Both the position numbers and the translations under genes were made by a program. From Adineta steineri (lineage: Eukaryota; Rotifera; Eurotatoria; Adinetida; Adinetidae): a stretch of 64,000 bases of DNA. Below are positions 21,781 through 34,480 of the stretch, piece by piece. The notes beneath the pieces were generated by a model. That model was not told the DNA's origin. It did not search any database and saw only the letters and a program-made list of their open reading frames with translations. Position 1 is the stretch's first letter. The number at the start of each line of letters is the position of its first letter. The DNA lies in NCBI GenBank assembly GCA_905250115.1, contig CAJNOI010000021.1:186001-250000 (forward strand), in the 5' to 3' direction.

Positions 21781-22387
21781 TCAATTATTATCTGCATTCA
21801 TTTCGATATTTTCTTGTTTTTTTTCTTTTCGTTTGGTGTATGCAATAACAATAACAAATATAACTATACTGGTAAAAATAAGAACATTTATATACGTTAA
21901 AATAATCATTGCTAGACCACCACCCATAACTGTTGATCGACAATAATTTGTTGCTGTTTGATTATTAAATTGTACACCATTTGAATAAGCTCCATAAACA
22001 CGCATTTGAATAAGAATAAAAAAAATAAATGTAATTGCACCAAAAGAAAAACTAACAAGACCTTAATAATAGTTAGAATCAATTTTATTTCTTATGATAA
22101 TTAAATTAAAACATACCAAGAAGAATTTTTGGAGTTTTACCAGAAATATCACTTTGTTTGTCATCTATTGAAGCAATCATTGCAAGAAAACCATATGCTG
22201 TGCCTAAGAAAAAGAGTGCAAATATACCACCAATTGCCAAAAGTAAAGGTAGATCAGATGCCGCTCTACATATTTTATTAGCATCGTGTCCATCGTCAAC
22301 AACTTGATTAAATCCAATTGAAAGTTGAATTAAAGGAATAATAAAAGTTATTACACCACATATACCTATAATCAAATGTCTATTCAT
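21781..22387 (-). CDS. small four-TM membrane protein, family unknown
   Basis: Two exons (complement), 22387-22117 and 22061-21781, give 183 residues. Four hydrophobic segments lie near residues 5-25, 47-72, 88-108 and 133-162. An extracellular-looking loop with NNQTATNYC (N-glycosylation sequon) lies between TM3 and TM4. The C-terminal tail is Lys/Glu-rich and cytosolic. Size and layout recall tetraspan families such as MARVEL-like proteins, but I see no diagnostic motif. The acceptor of intron 1 is attattaag, weaker than most here. Confidence 0.65.
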
Positions 22388-24343
22388 TCTTTTTTTTTCG
22401 ATTTTACTTCGAAACGCTTCACTTCACATACAATGATTCAAATGACAGGAAAAAAAAGAGAGATGAATGAAATCAAGTACGAAACGAAAGCATGTACGTA
22501 GGAAAGACATGCGTATAATAACCAAAGATAGATACATACATAGTTGATGACAAGAATTAATACATATATATTCAAAGATAAAAATACAAAAAATTTTTTT
22601 TTTGTCATTCTATCATATTTATCTGTTCTTTACACGTATGATATTTAACTATAGATTATTATACTAATGAAGCACCTATATAACTAGAAAATCAATATAA
22701 TTATAGATGTATTAATATGATGCAAATATGACTCATATATTTGTATTGAACTCAATTAATAAGTTTTTTTTCCTTATTTTTCTATTTAAGAATTATTTTC
22801 TAATATCACTTTTGAAGTTTTCGGAAAGGCGAATCTGATAGACACTTTTGAAATATGAAATAAATTTTTCTTCATTTATATTTATTGATGTCTCGTATAT
22901 TTCGTATATCTGTCAGCCAACTTAATGGTAATGTTACTATCATGAAATTCTACTTTGCTTTCATTAGCAATTAAGATTCGTTGGATCTAAAATTTCTACA
23001 CTTATAGACTCTATTGATTTCCTTCCCCTAAATATTTAGTTTAAAAAACGATAGACAGTATTATCATATACATAAATCGAAAATAAATTGTTCTTTATTG
23101 ATGATGACTACAGAATGACATAGCCTGTTAATATTTTCATCATCATAAACTATATTATCTTGATAGAATACTTCACTAAAAAGACTATTGATTGTATAGA
23201 AGAAAATATTATGAACAGAATATCGATGAAATTAAAATGAACAAAAAAACAGATGACAAATTCTTTAAACTTTCTGAATATATTGATAATTATTACTTCT
23301 TGAATTTAAATGATACAATATACAATCATCAATTTTTGATTGCGGTAGATTGAATTATACTTTGCATAAGAAGCGTTGATTTTGACATTAAGAATACTTT
23401 GATCATCCTGAAAAGTGAATAAACACTATGTTTTATTATATAAAAATTTCACGTTGCCATTGTATGATCGGAAGTACTCCTGTCTTTTTTTTTCTTCCGT
23501 TCTCATCATACTATAGAGGAATGAAAATAAAATCATACAGAAAAATATTCTCTTCGTTATTAAAACTTTTTTAATGTTTATAATATACCAGAATGATAAA
23601 AAAAGACTTTATTCAATAGTAAATATAGTATAAATACGTCGAAGATTTATAATAACTTGAATGAAAGAACTAACATAGATAAGATCACTATGATCTCAAT
23701 ATTATATATTCTTCATTATATATTTCGATTATCTATCATAAACAACGGCAACGTTTGAGGCATATTAAAAACTTAGAAATTATCAAATCAATGTTCTTTC
23801 ATGCATAGAAGTTAGTAACATTAGAACATGGAAAGTGTTAGGGCATCTTTTTTTTCTTGATTTTCTCTATAACGTTTTATGCTTTTACTTTTGTCTAGAG
23901 TGCAAACTAATGAAAATCAAAAAGTAAAAAAAAGAATATAGATAAATAATATATTACATAATCGTTTTATCCAATATCATTGAGAAATAGCAGTAAAAAC
24001 GCCAGAAAGCTAAATTTCTTTTGTGAAAAGTGAAATTTCATCTTATAGAAAGGAAATTGGATAATTATTAAAAAAAAGAGCAGGTGTTGTTGTCAATGTT
24101 TATTTAGTACAATACGAACGATAACAATCAGAACCCCCAACAATTCACACGCATACAATCTATGGTTGACATAAGTAACATACGGAATGGTATGGCCGGA
24201 AGCGCAAACATAACGTTTGTCGTCGTCACTACTCATTGTCGGAAAGCGCTACTCAGGAAAGAGAGACGACAATTGAACGTGTCAATACACTACTTGCCGC
24301 TCATTCATACGTGCAACATACTTGAATTAGCGAACAAACAATT
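22388..24343. other. 1.96-kb divergent gene-free region
   Basis: The sequence is AT-rich and lies between two divergent genes. Homopolymer tracts occur near 22590-22605 (A then T run). A plus-strand ORF at 24162-24416 is out of frame with the downstream channel exon and is probably chance. I see no gene or RNA structure. Confidence 0.4.
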
Positions 24344-25978
24344 ATGTGGAAAGCAGCTATTAACCATATTGCGATCAGTATTATTGATAATAATAGTGAC
24401 AAACAGGTATAGATAAAATCAGATTTGATATAGATTAATCGATCTATACCTGGAGGGAAAATGAGTGATACTAAGAGAAAGAAACAGACAAAGCATTTTC
24501 TCATAATGAGAAATCATATGTGAGTGAAAGAAAAAAATGAATTATGCAGCTCGTCGTTCTTACTCCAATTATAGATCAGTAACTAAAACTTCAGTGAGAT
24601 TTATTATCGAGCTTATATTTTTTTATTTAATACATAAAAATCTTCTTTTATATTTAGTTTGGACCTAAAACAAGTGATGTATCGCATCTACCATCTTTAC
24701 CAACTCAATCAAGCCTCGCTCCATTAGTTTCATTTGACGAAAATGGTGATATTCCACTTCCTGTTGTAGATCAATCATCTAATGCTATTCTTCCTTCTAC
24801 TTCTCGCCATAATTTTATTGTTCATTATTGTTGTAATTGTTGTTCTTGGAAACGATTTCGAAGTGATTTTTGTCATGTTTTCTCACACTTTTGCTTTTCT
24901 CAACTTGGTCTATCAGCTCTTGTTTTTATTTATATTGCACTTGGTGGTCTTATTTTCTATACAATTGAATCAAAATATGAATCACGTAAAAATGAACAAA
25001 TAAAATTGGAACATTCACGTGGTATTCGTAATATTCGTTCTATAGCTACTACTGAATTCAATTGGATGTTAAATGCATCATTTGAATTACGATATGCACT
25101 ATGGCGTGGAATGATGTCACGTAAAGATGGTTATGATAATATTGGATGGCGTGTACATGTTAATAGTGAAAGATTTGATAAATTAATTGATGATGAATTA
25201 GCAAGAATGCAAGCTGAACAAGAAAAATTATCTGATAAACATGATTCACGAACAGATACATCATATAATCAAAAATGGACTTTTTCAACAGCTATGCTCT
25301 ATTCAGCAACAGTGATAACTACAGTTGGTTATGGACATATAGCACCTAAATCAATTTTAGGCAAAGTAATGACATGTCTTTATGCTATGTTTGGTATTCC
25401 AATTATGATTATGTGTTTAACTAATACGGGTGATTTACTTGCTTTTTTCTTCATTAAATATTATTCATTAACAATTCATTTTATTCAACGAATGATTAAA
25501 CGACGACGTACAAAATATTCTCGTGAAGTCTGTTCAAAACATTGTGTTTTTATTAGAATAATGAATTTATTATATTTATTTATTTTTCTAGGTAGATAAT
25601 AGTTATATAGAACATGTACCAATAGCAGCTACACTCGGTGTACTGGCATTATATATTGTGGCTGGTGCTGTTTTATTTTCTCATTGGGAAGGATGGTCTT
25701 ATGTTGATGGTGCTTATTTTTCATTTATTACATTTACTACTATAGGTTTAGGTGATTTAGTACCTGGCAAAGGAACATTAACTGAAAATAAAAATGGAAA
25801 ATCATTTTTATGTGCATTATATCTTCTTTTTGGTCTTGTTCTTACGGCTATGTGTTTTAAATTAATGCAAGATGATTTATTTGCAATTAAAAAAAGAGTT
25901 TTTACTCGTTTAGGCTTTGAAACTCAACCTAATGTACATAATCATCGTCAACCACATGTAAATGAAACTATGAAATGA
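24344..25978 (+). CDS. two-pore-domain (K2P) potassium channel
   Basis: Exons 24344-24406, 24658-25527 and 25592-25978 give about 439 residues. Exon 1 codes only 21 residues but joins in phase 0 across a CAG|GTATAG donor. TM1 lies near residues 90-112 (LVFIYIALGGLIFY). Pore 1 carries TVGYGH in SATVITTVGYG. TM2 and TM3 follow, then pore 2 TIGLGD and TM4. This is the standard 4TM/2P layout of background K+ channels that set resting potential. The long extracellular cap loop between TM1 and pore 1 has an Asn sequon. The second donor (GAA|GTCTGT) is the only one keeping the frame but is not strong. Subfamily unclear. Confidence 0.9.
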
Positions 25979-26811
25979 CATTTTAAATTTGATACTAAAT
26001 TTTCATATTCATTTTATGATTTATCTAAAAATAAAGAAGCAGAAAAAAAAGAGAAATCATTATTATTTTCTCATCAATGCATTTCACAAGGTTATCATGA
26101 TGCATAATTAAAAGAAAACTGAAAAAGAGTGCAATTATAATTATGAAGAACATCGTACTTTTGAAGTAAGACGATATTAATGATTTGATTTCTAACATAA
26201 AACTTTAACCAAAAATGTTCAAACTATAGTCATTATGATTACATTCTGTTGAAATTAATTGTTCATCTTACATGAAGATTATAGTTTTTTTCTATTTAAG
26301 ATATATCTTGACAAGGAATTATTAAATATTTTAGATTAATATAAAGAAAAAAATCTATATGTATTTCTGTACTAAGTGACGTATATATATAAACAGACAT
26401 ATATATATATATGCACTTTATATTCATATATCCAGGGAAAATTATAGAAGAGAAAGAAAAAAAAATACAATTTATTGTATTATATAGATATCCAGTATAT
26501 CCAATACCATCTGATTTTAATGTCAATTATAGTCCGCTGATTCGTACATATATATCTATCGGACAATTTTATACATTCTTATATTGTTTCTTTATTTTAA
26601 ACGTGTGTGTGGGGTCTTAACTTCAGTATAAAGAAATTTACTGTTCATAGACTATATACTATGTAAGTATTGCTGTTGTATTTGAAAATCTATAGAGATA
26701 CATCTTTTTTTACCAACTGATTAATTAACTTTATTATAATTCTTTTTTAGCTCATCATATACAATATATCTCGGGTAAACAAATTCATTGTATTATTTAT
26801 CTTATATTTTT
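25979..26811. other. intergenic region (833 bp)
   Basis: AT-rich with TA microsatellites near 26380-26412. Small ORFs on both strands (26296-26620) consist of Ile/Tyr/Phe-rich translations of TA repeats and are not genes. A ttttttag site at 26743-26750, about 60 bp before the next start, may be a 5'-UTR or trans-splice acceptor. Confidence 0.35.
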
Positions 26812-28197
26812 ATGGCTGAAAAACGTATTTTAATTTTGGATGATGGTCAAATAACTTCTATTATTGCTGAACATTCATGGTCGGATTTTATCGATGATGA
26901 CGATGATGTTGATTTATATATTTTTACTAGTACAGGTGCACTATCTGAAAAAGATAAAACTTGTTCATTTATTAAAGCTTATAAAGAAGTACCACATCCA
27001 ACATCAGATGGTGGACTTGAATTATGGGCATTTCATATGCATCGACAATATACATTTACTCATATTTATACGAAAAATGAAGATTTAATTATACGAGCTG
27101 CATATTTACGTACATTACTTAATATAAAAACAGGTTTATCAGCTGATCAAGTATCAGCTTATCGTGAAAAAGTTCATATGAAAGAATTTGCATCTGAAGG
27201 TGGTTTTCCTGTTCCACCATTTACTCGTTTAATGTCACCTATTGATCTTATTTGTTTTATTGAAAAACATGGTTATCCAGTTATAGTTAAACCTACACTT
27301 GGTTGTGCTGTAGCAGGTCTTCATTTAATATCGAATGAAGATGAATTACAATTATTTCTCTCTTCAAAATTATTTTCATGTATTGATATTAATCAACGAA
27401 TGGATTTAGTTGGTGAATTAATGGTTGAAGTATTTATGCATGGACGTATGTTTCATGTTAATGGTATAGCTATTGATGGTCAAATTATTCATGCATGGCC
27501 ATTTGCATATCTTCAGACATGTTTTGATTTTGCAAAACATGGATTAGCTTACGGGAATTCATCAGTTCCTCAATCAGATCCATTATTTAATCGTTTATAT
27601 AATGCAGCACAACGTCTTTTAAATATTTTACCAACACCACATGATTGTTTAATATTTCATTTAGAATTATATGAAAATCTAGATGAAAATCGTTTACCTG
27701 GTGATGATTTTGTATTATGTGAAATCGCAGCTCGTGCACCTGGTGGTTCAATTACGCATCTTATTGATTTATTAAGTTTTCAAGATAATGAACATAATTC
27801 ATTTGCTCGGTTAGATTTCCGAGCAAGTGTTTCTTTACCTTTTTCACTCATCACAAAAGAAGAAACTGAAGAACAAGTTATTACTGATCTTGTTATTCCA
27901 CGTAAATCAGGAAAACTTATGTATATACCTCGTGAATGTCCTATACGAAATTTAACATATATACCATTAGCAAATGTTGACAAACCAACAACTTATGATA
28001 CATATGATGTTAATTCTATAAATAGTGCTTGTCGTCTTATAACTTATTCAAAAACAATGAAGGAAGGAAAAGAATTAGTGGAAAAAGGTTTAGCATGGTT
28101 TGATAGTGCATGCATTGTTACACCAATTGATGAACCTTGCTCAGTTTCATTAATTAAAGAACTTCATCGATATTTAAATAGAAAGATTTTCATTTAA
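26812..28197 (+). CDS. ATP-grasp ligase-like enzyme, intronless
   Basis: A single exon of 461 residues from the ATG at 26812. The layout follows carboxylate-amine ligases of the ATP-grasp fold. There is an N-terminal Rossmann-like part (ILILDDG; DVDLYIF). A central region has KEFASEGGFPVPPF and GYPVIVKPTLGCAVAGLHLI, the latter being the ATP-binding Lys-Pro strand and Gly-rich loop. Next come ELMVEVFMHGRMFHVNG and, near residue 300, FVLCEIAARAPGG, the Glu and Arg/Gly cluster that binds Mg-ATP. The C-terminal lid is about 120 residues. The acceptor substrate cannot be told; amino-acid or peptide ligases are the nearest concept. It is intronless and bacterial in style, so horizontal acquisition is plausible. 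Confidence 0.8.
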   Translation: MAEKRILILDDGQITSIIAEHSWSDFIDDDDDVDLYIFTSTGALSEKDKTCSFIKAYKEVPHPTSDGGLELWAFHMHRQYTFTHIYTKNEDLIIRAAYLRTLLNIKTGLSADQVSAYREKVHMKEFASEGGFPVPPFTRLMSPIDLICFIEKHGYPVIVKPTLGCAVAGLHLISNEDELQLFLSSKLFSCIDINQRMDLVGELMVEVFMHGRMFHVNGIAIDGQIIHAWPFAYLQTCFDFAKHGLAYGNSSVPQSDPLFNRLYNAAQRLLNILPTPHDCLIFHLELYENLDENRLPGDDFVLCEIAARAPGGSITHLIDLLSFQDNEHNSFARLDFRASVSLPFSLITKEETEEQVITDLVIPRKSGKLMYIPRECPIRNLTYIPLANVDKPTTYDTYDVNSINSACRLITYSKTMKEGKELVEKGLAWFDSACIVTPIDEPCSVSLIKELHRYLNRKIFI

Positions 28198-28809
28198 ATT
28201 ATTTTCTTTTTTTTTACAGTGCTTTTTATAATTCTTATCAAATAAATAAAATTTTCTGTACTTAGAGAAGAGCAGATTCTCTAAATAATATCTTATTGAT
28301 TTATTTTTACATCAAAAGTTTTAAAATGGTTTCTATTTAATTATTTAAAGCAGAATCAATAGTATCATATCTTAATACATTCTTAATAAGATCTAAGACT
28401 TAAATAATTGTTAAAAGTAAATCATATATGTTAGTTAAGATTATTACTTGTTTTTTCTAGGATTACGTATTTGAAATTTGTTAAGTGATCCTGTTTTAAT
28501 AGTATTGGTAAATCCACTATCATGTTCAAATAAATGTAATACAGTTGAAATTGATAGAACTTTTTCTGTTTCTCATATAGATTGAATTAAAGTAAGTACA
28601 GTTTGTTCATCATTCTATATGTTACATGCAAAACTGTCCAATAGTCATTGACATGTGCTGCCATCATAGTTATATATGTACTCATTCGTTACTTCCTTAT
28701 CCATGTACAAAAATATCATCTTCCATTCACTCATTAATATATAATAGAGAAGTGAAGAAAAGAAACAAAATGAATGTTTCGTTGAATTAGTTACAATCAA
28801 AATTATAAA
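28198..28809. other. intergenic region with pseudogene scrap
   Basis: AATAAATAAAA at about 28241-28251 is a likely poly(A) signal for the ATP-grasp gene. The middle contains the decayed fragment noted separately. The remaining ~120 bp precede the ABCA start. Confidence 0.35.
28444..28690 (-). pseudogene. decayed coding fragment
   Basis: Read on the minus strand, one frame gives protein-like sequence, including KVLSISTVLHLFEHDSGF and TGSLNKFQIRNP. It ends at TAA 28446-28444 but has in-frame stops upstream (an ATA-TGA near 28580 and others near 28620-28650). No splice sites rescue it. I recognise no family. It looks like the 3' remnant of a disabled gene, adjacent to the ABCA promoter. Confidence 0.4.
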
Positions 28810-31800
28810 ATGTGGTTATATCATCTTTGGTTATTAGGTCAAAAATCGCTTCGTTATGCATGGCGTCGTCGTGCATGTAAATGTTGTCCAAAAATAATAT
28901 TTGAATTTTTTATTCCAGCCATATTTCTTCTATTATTATTTCTTGTTCGATGGTTACATACACCGTCTCCAACCAATAACAAATCACCATCATCACCGCT
29001 GGATCAAAATAAACCTACACAGATTACAATAGCAGAATCTTCGATTGTTCCACAACTTAATTCGAAGCATATTTTTAATTATACATTTAATCATCAATGT
29101 CCATCGTCGAATATAAAAATAGAAATTGTTGATAATAATGTATTACAACGTTTGAAAAGTCAATGTCCAAAAAGTAATTTTATTTCATCGTCAAAAGCTC
29201 AACGATATAATGGTTATTTTCTACTTAATACAACTTCAGAAAGACATAATATCTATTACCAATGTTCATATGAAAATAAAAATTGGTGTCAAAATATTAG
29301 TACTTTAAAAGATCAAGATAATTCAATACAAATTCAACATCCATCCGCATTCATATGTTCCGATAAAAATATCGATGAAGTGAATGACTTCTTAAAGAAT
29401 TATCTTGCACTTGAATCTCTTTTAAATTCATATAAAAACAAACAACAATTATCAGTTTACACATGGCCATGTTCATCATATCTAACTGATGGTCTTTTTG
29501 ATATAGCACCTAGTTTTGTCTTAATTCTTATTCTTATTTTTATTGATGGATCTATTCTATTTGGTTTTAATTTACTTTTCCATGCAATAATCGATGAAAA
29601 ACATCACGGAATTACTGAACTACTTCGTCTTATATCGATTCAACCTATACTTAATAGTCTTTCTTGGTTTTTACGTGTTTTTCTTATACAATTTATAGTA
29701 AATATATTTTTAATATTAATATTAAAATCTTCATTCGATGGTGGTATTTATCTATCTTATGTATCACTATGGTTAATTATACCAACAATGCTATTATGGA
29801 CTATTCAAGTTTTTTCTCGATCTATACTTATTGCTCATTTTTTTAGCAGTAATTTAAAAGCAACTATTTGGTCATGGTTTATTTATATCGTATCATGTTG
29901 GCTAGTATTTTCATCATATATACGATTACCATTTATTATTCATCTTATGGCTTCAGCTTGGTTACCATTTTATTCAATAAAACGTCTTTTTATTCTTCTT
30001 TTTCGAATTAATACCAATCTAGGTTATACAAGTTATTTAATCAATGAAATTCTATTTATTTGGTGTAGTATGTTAATTGGTAGTCTTCTTATGTGGTTTT
30101 TATCGTATTATCTTCAACAAATACGACCAGGAAAATATGGTATTGCACGTTCATGGTCATGGCCTTTAGATTATTTTCGTAATAATCGAATAAGAAATCA
30201 AAAGCGAAGAGAAAGTATTGCTATGCAAATGATAGAACCAACACCGGACAGAGATATAACAATTCGTATTGATAATTTAACTAAAACTTATGGTGGATCA
30301 AATACTGAACGACAATTAGCTGTTGATCATGTTTCATTTAATTTAAAAAAATCTACTATTCATGGTCTGATTGGTCATAATGGTGCAGGAAAAACTTCAA
30401 CTATGGAAATGATTTGTGGTTTATCATCATGTGATTGTGGTACAATTGAAATTCATGATAAAGATTTATATGAAAATTTAAATGAACTTCAAACATGTAT
30501 TGGTTATTGTCCACAACAGGATATGCTTTTTTCACATTTAACCGTACAAGAACAATTAGAATTTTATGCACGTGTTCGATCAAAACAAAATACTATTGAT
30601 CATAATCAAATTCAACAATTACTTACTATGATGGAAATGGATACATGTAGTCGACGATTATGTCATACTTTATCTGGTGGTATGCAACGAAAATTATCAA
30701 TTTTATGTGCATTTGTTGGTCAAGCTAATGTTATAGTTTTGGGTAAGAAATTAAAAAGAAACTTAATTAACTTGACGATTGTGAGTTGACCATAGAACAT
30801 TCATGAAAGTTTCATGATCTAAAACGTTTCTTTCAAATATATCGAAAGAGTATCGAATTCACTTACGAGAACATCTTTAATACATTGTATTTTTATTGTA
30901 AAATTATTTAGATGAACCATCATCATCACTTGATCCAGTAGCACGTCGAATACTTTGGTCATGGCTTCGTGAAAATAAAAAAGATCGTACACTATTAGTA
31001 TCATCACATTTATTAGATGAAGTTGAAGAACTTTGTGATTCAGTTATTATTCTTGATTCAGGAAAAATTCGAGCATCAGGTACAATTCTTGAACTAAAAC
31101 GACAATTTGGTCCACCTGGTGATCGACTTCATTTGGCTCAAATACCTTCATATATACCAAATGAATGGATTGTTGATGAAAATAATCATTTGGTTCAAAT
31201 ACCTAATCGACAACAATTAATTAATTTACTTGAACGATTAGAACGAGATAATATAAAATATTCTTTAGAAAATACTACACTTGATGATATATTTATTAAA
31301 TCAATTTCATCATCAGAAGTACCATCAGGTAAAATAAAATTTTATTTCAAAAAAAAAATTATTCTCTTATGTACATATGTATATTTAGAAGAAAATAATG
31401 TTAAAACTCAAATAAATACATTATTTGATGCACGAACAAGTACACAACGAAATCATCTATGGTCTCAACAAGCGTTAGGTGTTCTCATTAGACGAGGTCA
31501 ATTATTCTTAAGACGAGCTCGTCTATTACCAATTCTATTACTTTTATATGTGGCTTATGCTCTTGCATCACGATACATGCCATCATTTACACCATCATCT
31601 ACGGAGAATATTCGTTATATTATTTCATCTCGATCAAATCTAATCGATAAATTACCATTAGAAGATTTAGATGTAAAATTTACACCATCATTTTATTCAA
31701 CAGAAGAATTTCAACAGTATCTATTAGGTATATATGATTTTCTATTATAACAAGTAGAAAATATTTGAGGCGATAAGATAATATTTTGCTTTTCATATTC

Positions 31801-33888
31801 ATTTGTTTTATCATTAATAGGAATACATACATGGAAATCGAATTATGGTCGAAATAAAAAAATTGTTGGCATTCGAATATCATCTTCTAATCATTTTGAA
31901 TGTTATATTCCTTCACCACTTTTATCTAATATAATTACATCATGTTTTCCTATATTTACATTATTTTCTAATCAAACATTTACACCATTACATTTCACTG
32001 ATATGAAAAGAAGAAATCCATCATTTGAAATATCACCATTAACAATATTTAGTTATGAACCAATGTATTATTGTTTGTATACATTACCACCTGCACTTCA
32101 ACTATCAATTGTTTCACTTTTGGTTATTTTAATGATACCTGCAGCATTAATTATTCAAGATTATATATCAGGTATTCATTCATATTCACTTATACATGGT
32201 CTTCGTTCATCAATTTATTGGACTATAATATTTCTTAGTGATTTAATTTTATGTTTATTATGGCTTGGAATTCTCATTATTATTGCACGTTTTCTTTATG
32301 CATCATCATTTAATGGTCGATTTTTTGCTTTAACTCCATTATTTTTTATTGCTAATCTTCCATTTATTTATTTGATATCAAAATTTTGTACTACGCCTGT
32401 ATTAGGTGCTACAATGATTGTAGTAATTCTTTTAATTGCTCATTTTTTATATACATTACGATTTATAATTGAATTATTTCGAAGTTCTCAAGCTATTACA
32501 ACAATCATACATAGTATACGATGGTTACTTTTACTTGTTTTTCCAAATGTTAATATATATACATTAATCGTAGCTGTATTACGTCCATATGGATGTCGAA
32601 GTGATGATTCAGTATTAAAACAAGATGGTGCTCTTTCTTACGAACAATATTCATATAAAGTACTTATTCATACATCAATACTTATTGCTCAATTTATTAT
32701 TTATTTCATTCTATTAATTATTATTGATACATGTAGATTACCTACATCACGTCGTCGAATACAAGGAATAATTAATCAACAAGAAGAAGATAATGATGTT
32801 GCAGAAGAAAGACATCGAATAGAAAAAATGACTAATGAAGATAAACAACGTGAAGCACTTGTAGTTAATAATCTTTCTAAACGTTATTGGGGATCACATT
32901 CTTTAGCTGTTAATCGATTGACATTTGCTGTACCTCATAGACAATGTTTTGGCTTATTAGGATTCAATGGAAGTGGTATGTATATATATAATGAAAAACA
33001 ATTATGACTAGAAAAACAATTTTAAATAAGAGAACGAATGTTTAGATTTCTTTTTAAAAAATATATTGATATACAAAAGTGTAGCAGTACGATTTCATAG
33101 TCTATCAAAATATCTTATAAAAAAATTCATTTATTTTAGGTAAAACTACAACATTTCGAATGTTAGTTGGAGAAATATCAACAACTAGCGGTTACGTGTA
33201 TAGAAGTAATAACGAATCAATTGGTTATTGTCCACAAGATGATATTGAATTTTCGGGTTTAACTGTTTTACAATCTATTAATTATATATGTCGTCTTCAT
33301 GGTGTTAATCCATCATTATTAAATAATTTAATATTATCACAATTTCAATTAGAAAAATATCGTAAACGTTTAGTATCACATCTGAGTGGTGGAACACGTC
33401 GTCGTCTTCATTTAGCTCTATGTCTTATTGGTTCTCCAACACTTTTATTATTAGATGAACCAACAGCTAAAGTTGATCCATTGTTACGTAATCATATTCG
33501 TCTTATATTACAACATCGTCCTCCTGATACATCTATTGTATTTGCTTCACATTCAATGCTTGAATGTGAACAATTATGTGATCGTTTAACAATACTTGTT
33601 CATGGAAATGCAAGATGTTTAGGTTCACCACGACATCTTAAAGATCAATATGGTACTGATTATCGTATAAGATTAACACCATTACAAGCATCAATAGATA
33701 TACCATTGCTTCAACGTGTTGATAATAGCAATGAATATATCTATCCAAAAAGTAGTTTATCAAATTTATTTAAACTATTAGAAAGTTTAGTTCAACAAAA
33801 TCGTATTGCATCAAATTATACAATACAATTAACTTCATTAGAACATATTTTTCTTGCACTTCAACATCCTATAGATACCAAAGTTTAG
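28810..33888 (+). CDS. full-length ABCA-family lipid transporter
   Basis: Exons 28810-30742, 30912-31328, 31389-31727, 31821-32975 and 33140-33888 give 1,530 residues. The order is TM1, a luminal loop (Asn sequons), a TM cluster, NBD1, a second TM1 and loop, a TM cluster, NBD2. NBD1 has GHNGAGKT near residue 522, LSGGMQRK near 620 and a Walker B split by an intron into VIVL|DEPSSSLD. NBD2 has GFNGSGKTT, again split by an intron, then LSGGTRRR and LLLLDEP. ABCA proteins flip phospholipids or sterols at the plasma membrane and endolysosomes. It is shorter than vertebrate ABCA1 because the luminal domains are small. The 60-nt intron 31329-31388 is a multiple of three without a stop, so retention would add 20 residues. 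Confidence 0.92.
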
Positions 33889-34480
33889 TCAATTATTCCA
33901 GATTTATATATGCACAAATTTCAATAATAAAAATCAAATTAATGTAAACATCTGTTTTTATCTGAAAAAAATTTGCTTATTGTTCGTTTTTTTGCTCAAA
34001 TATGTATTGAAAATAAAAAAATTTCATTTTATTCACTTTTCTTTTAATCAGAAGTCTGACTACGAACAAAACTACAGTCTGGATTGCCAGGTAAGGTATC
34101 AAAATCAATGCTAACTTGCGATTTCGTTTTTACATTGGCTGTAGCGATTCAGTTGGCAATCCTGTCTAAACTGTTTACGCTACAATTCTATTAGGATCGA
34201 TATCTAAAGTATAGCGATGCAAAAATTCTAGTATATATATCTATTTATTGTAGTTACTCATAGCTCGAAAAGATCTTTGTATGAAAATGTTGAAATATAG
34301 AGGATAATGCTGGTCCAGGTTTTATTATTAAATGGATCGAAAACAAACTCAAGATAAGACAAAGCAAAATACTATATACAACATGATATAAATATGTGTC
34401 ATTTTGTTCTTTGATATTATTACAACTAACATTATCATTGTTGACAACAACGAACTTTGCCTTATCACTTATTTATTACA
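33889..34480. other. intergenic region (592 bp) with short inverted repeat
   Basis: GGATTGCCA at 34081-34089 and TGGCAATCC at 34154-34162 form a 9-bp inverted repeat with about 64 bp between. Flanks CAGTCT and TGTCTAAACTG are partly complementary. It might be a transposon relic. No gene is seen. Confidence 0.4.

Noticed and set aside
24162..24416. 84-residue ORF overlapping the first K2P exon
   Set aside because: It is out of frame with the channel exon and has no recognisable features; the CAG|GTATAG donor fits the other frame.
26296..26620. Overlapping ORFs on both strands
   Set aside because: They arise from TA-rich microsatellite sequence, giving Tyr/Ile runs.
31329..31388. In-frame segment of ABCA as an additional coding insert
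   Set aside because: It has GTAAAA...TTTAG borders, is Lys/Phe/Ile-rich and 60 nt long, so it is better read as an intron that happens to lack stops.
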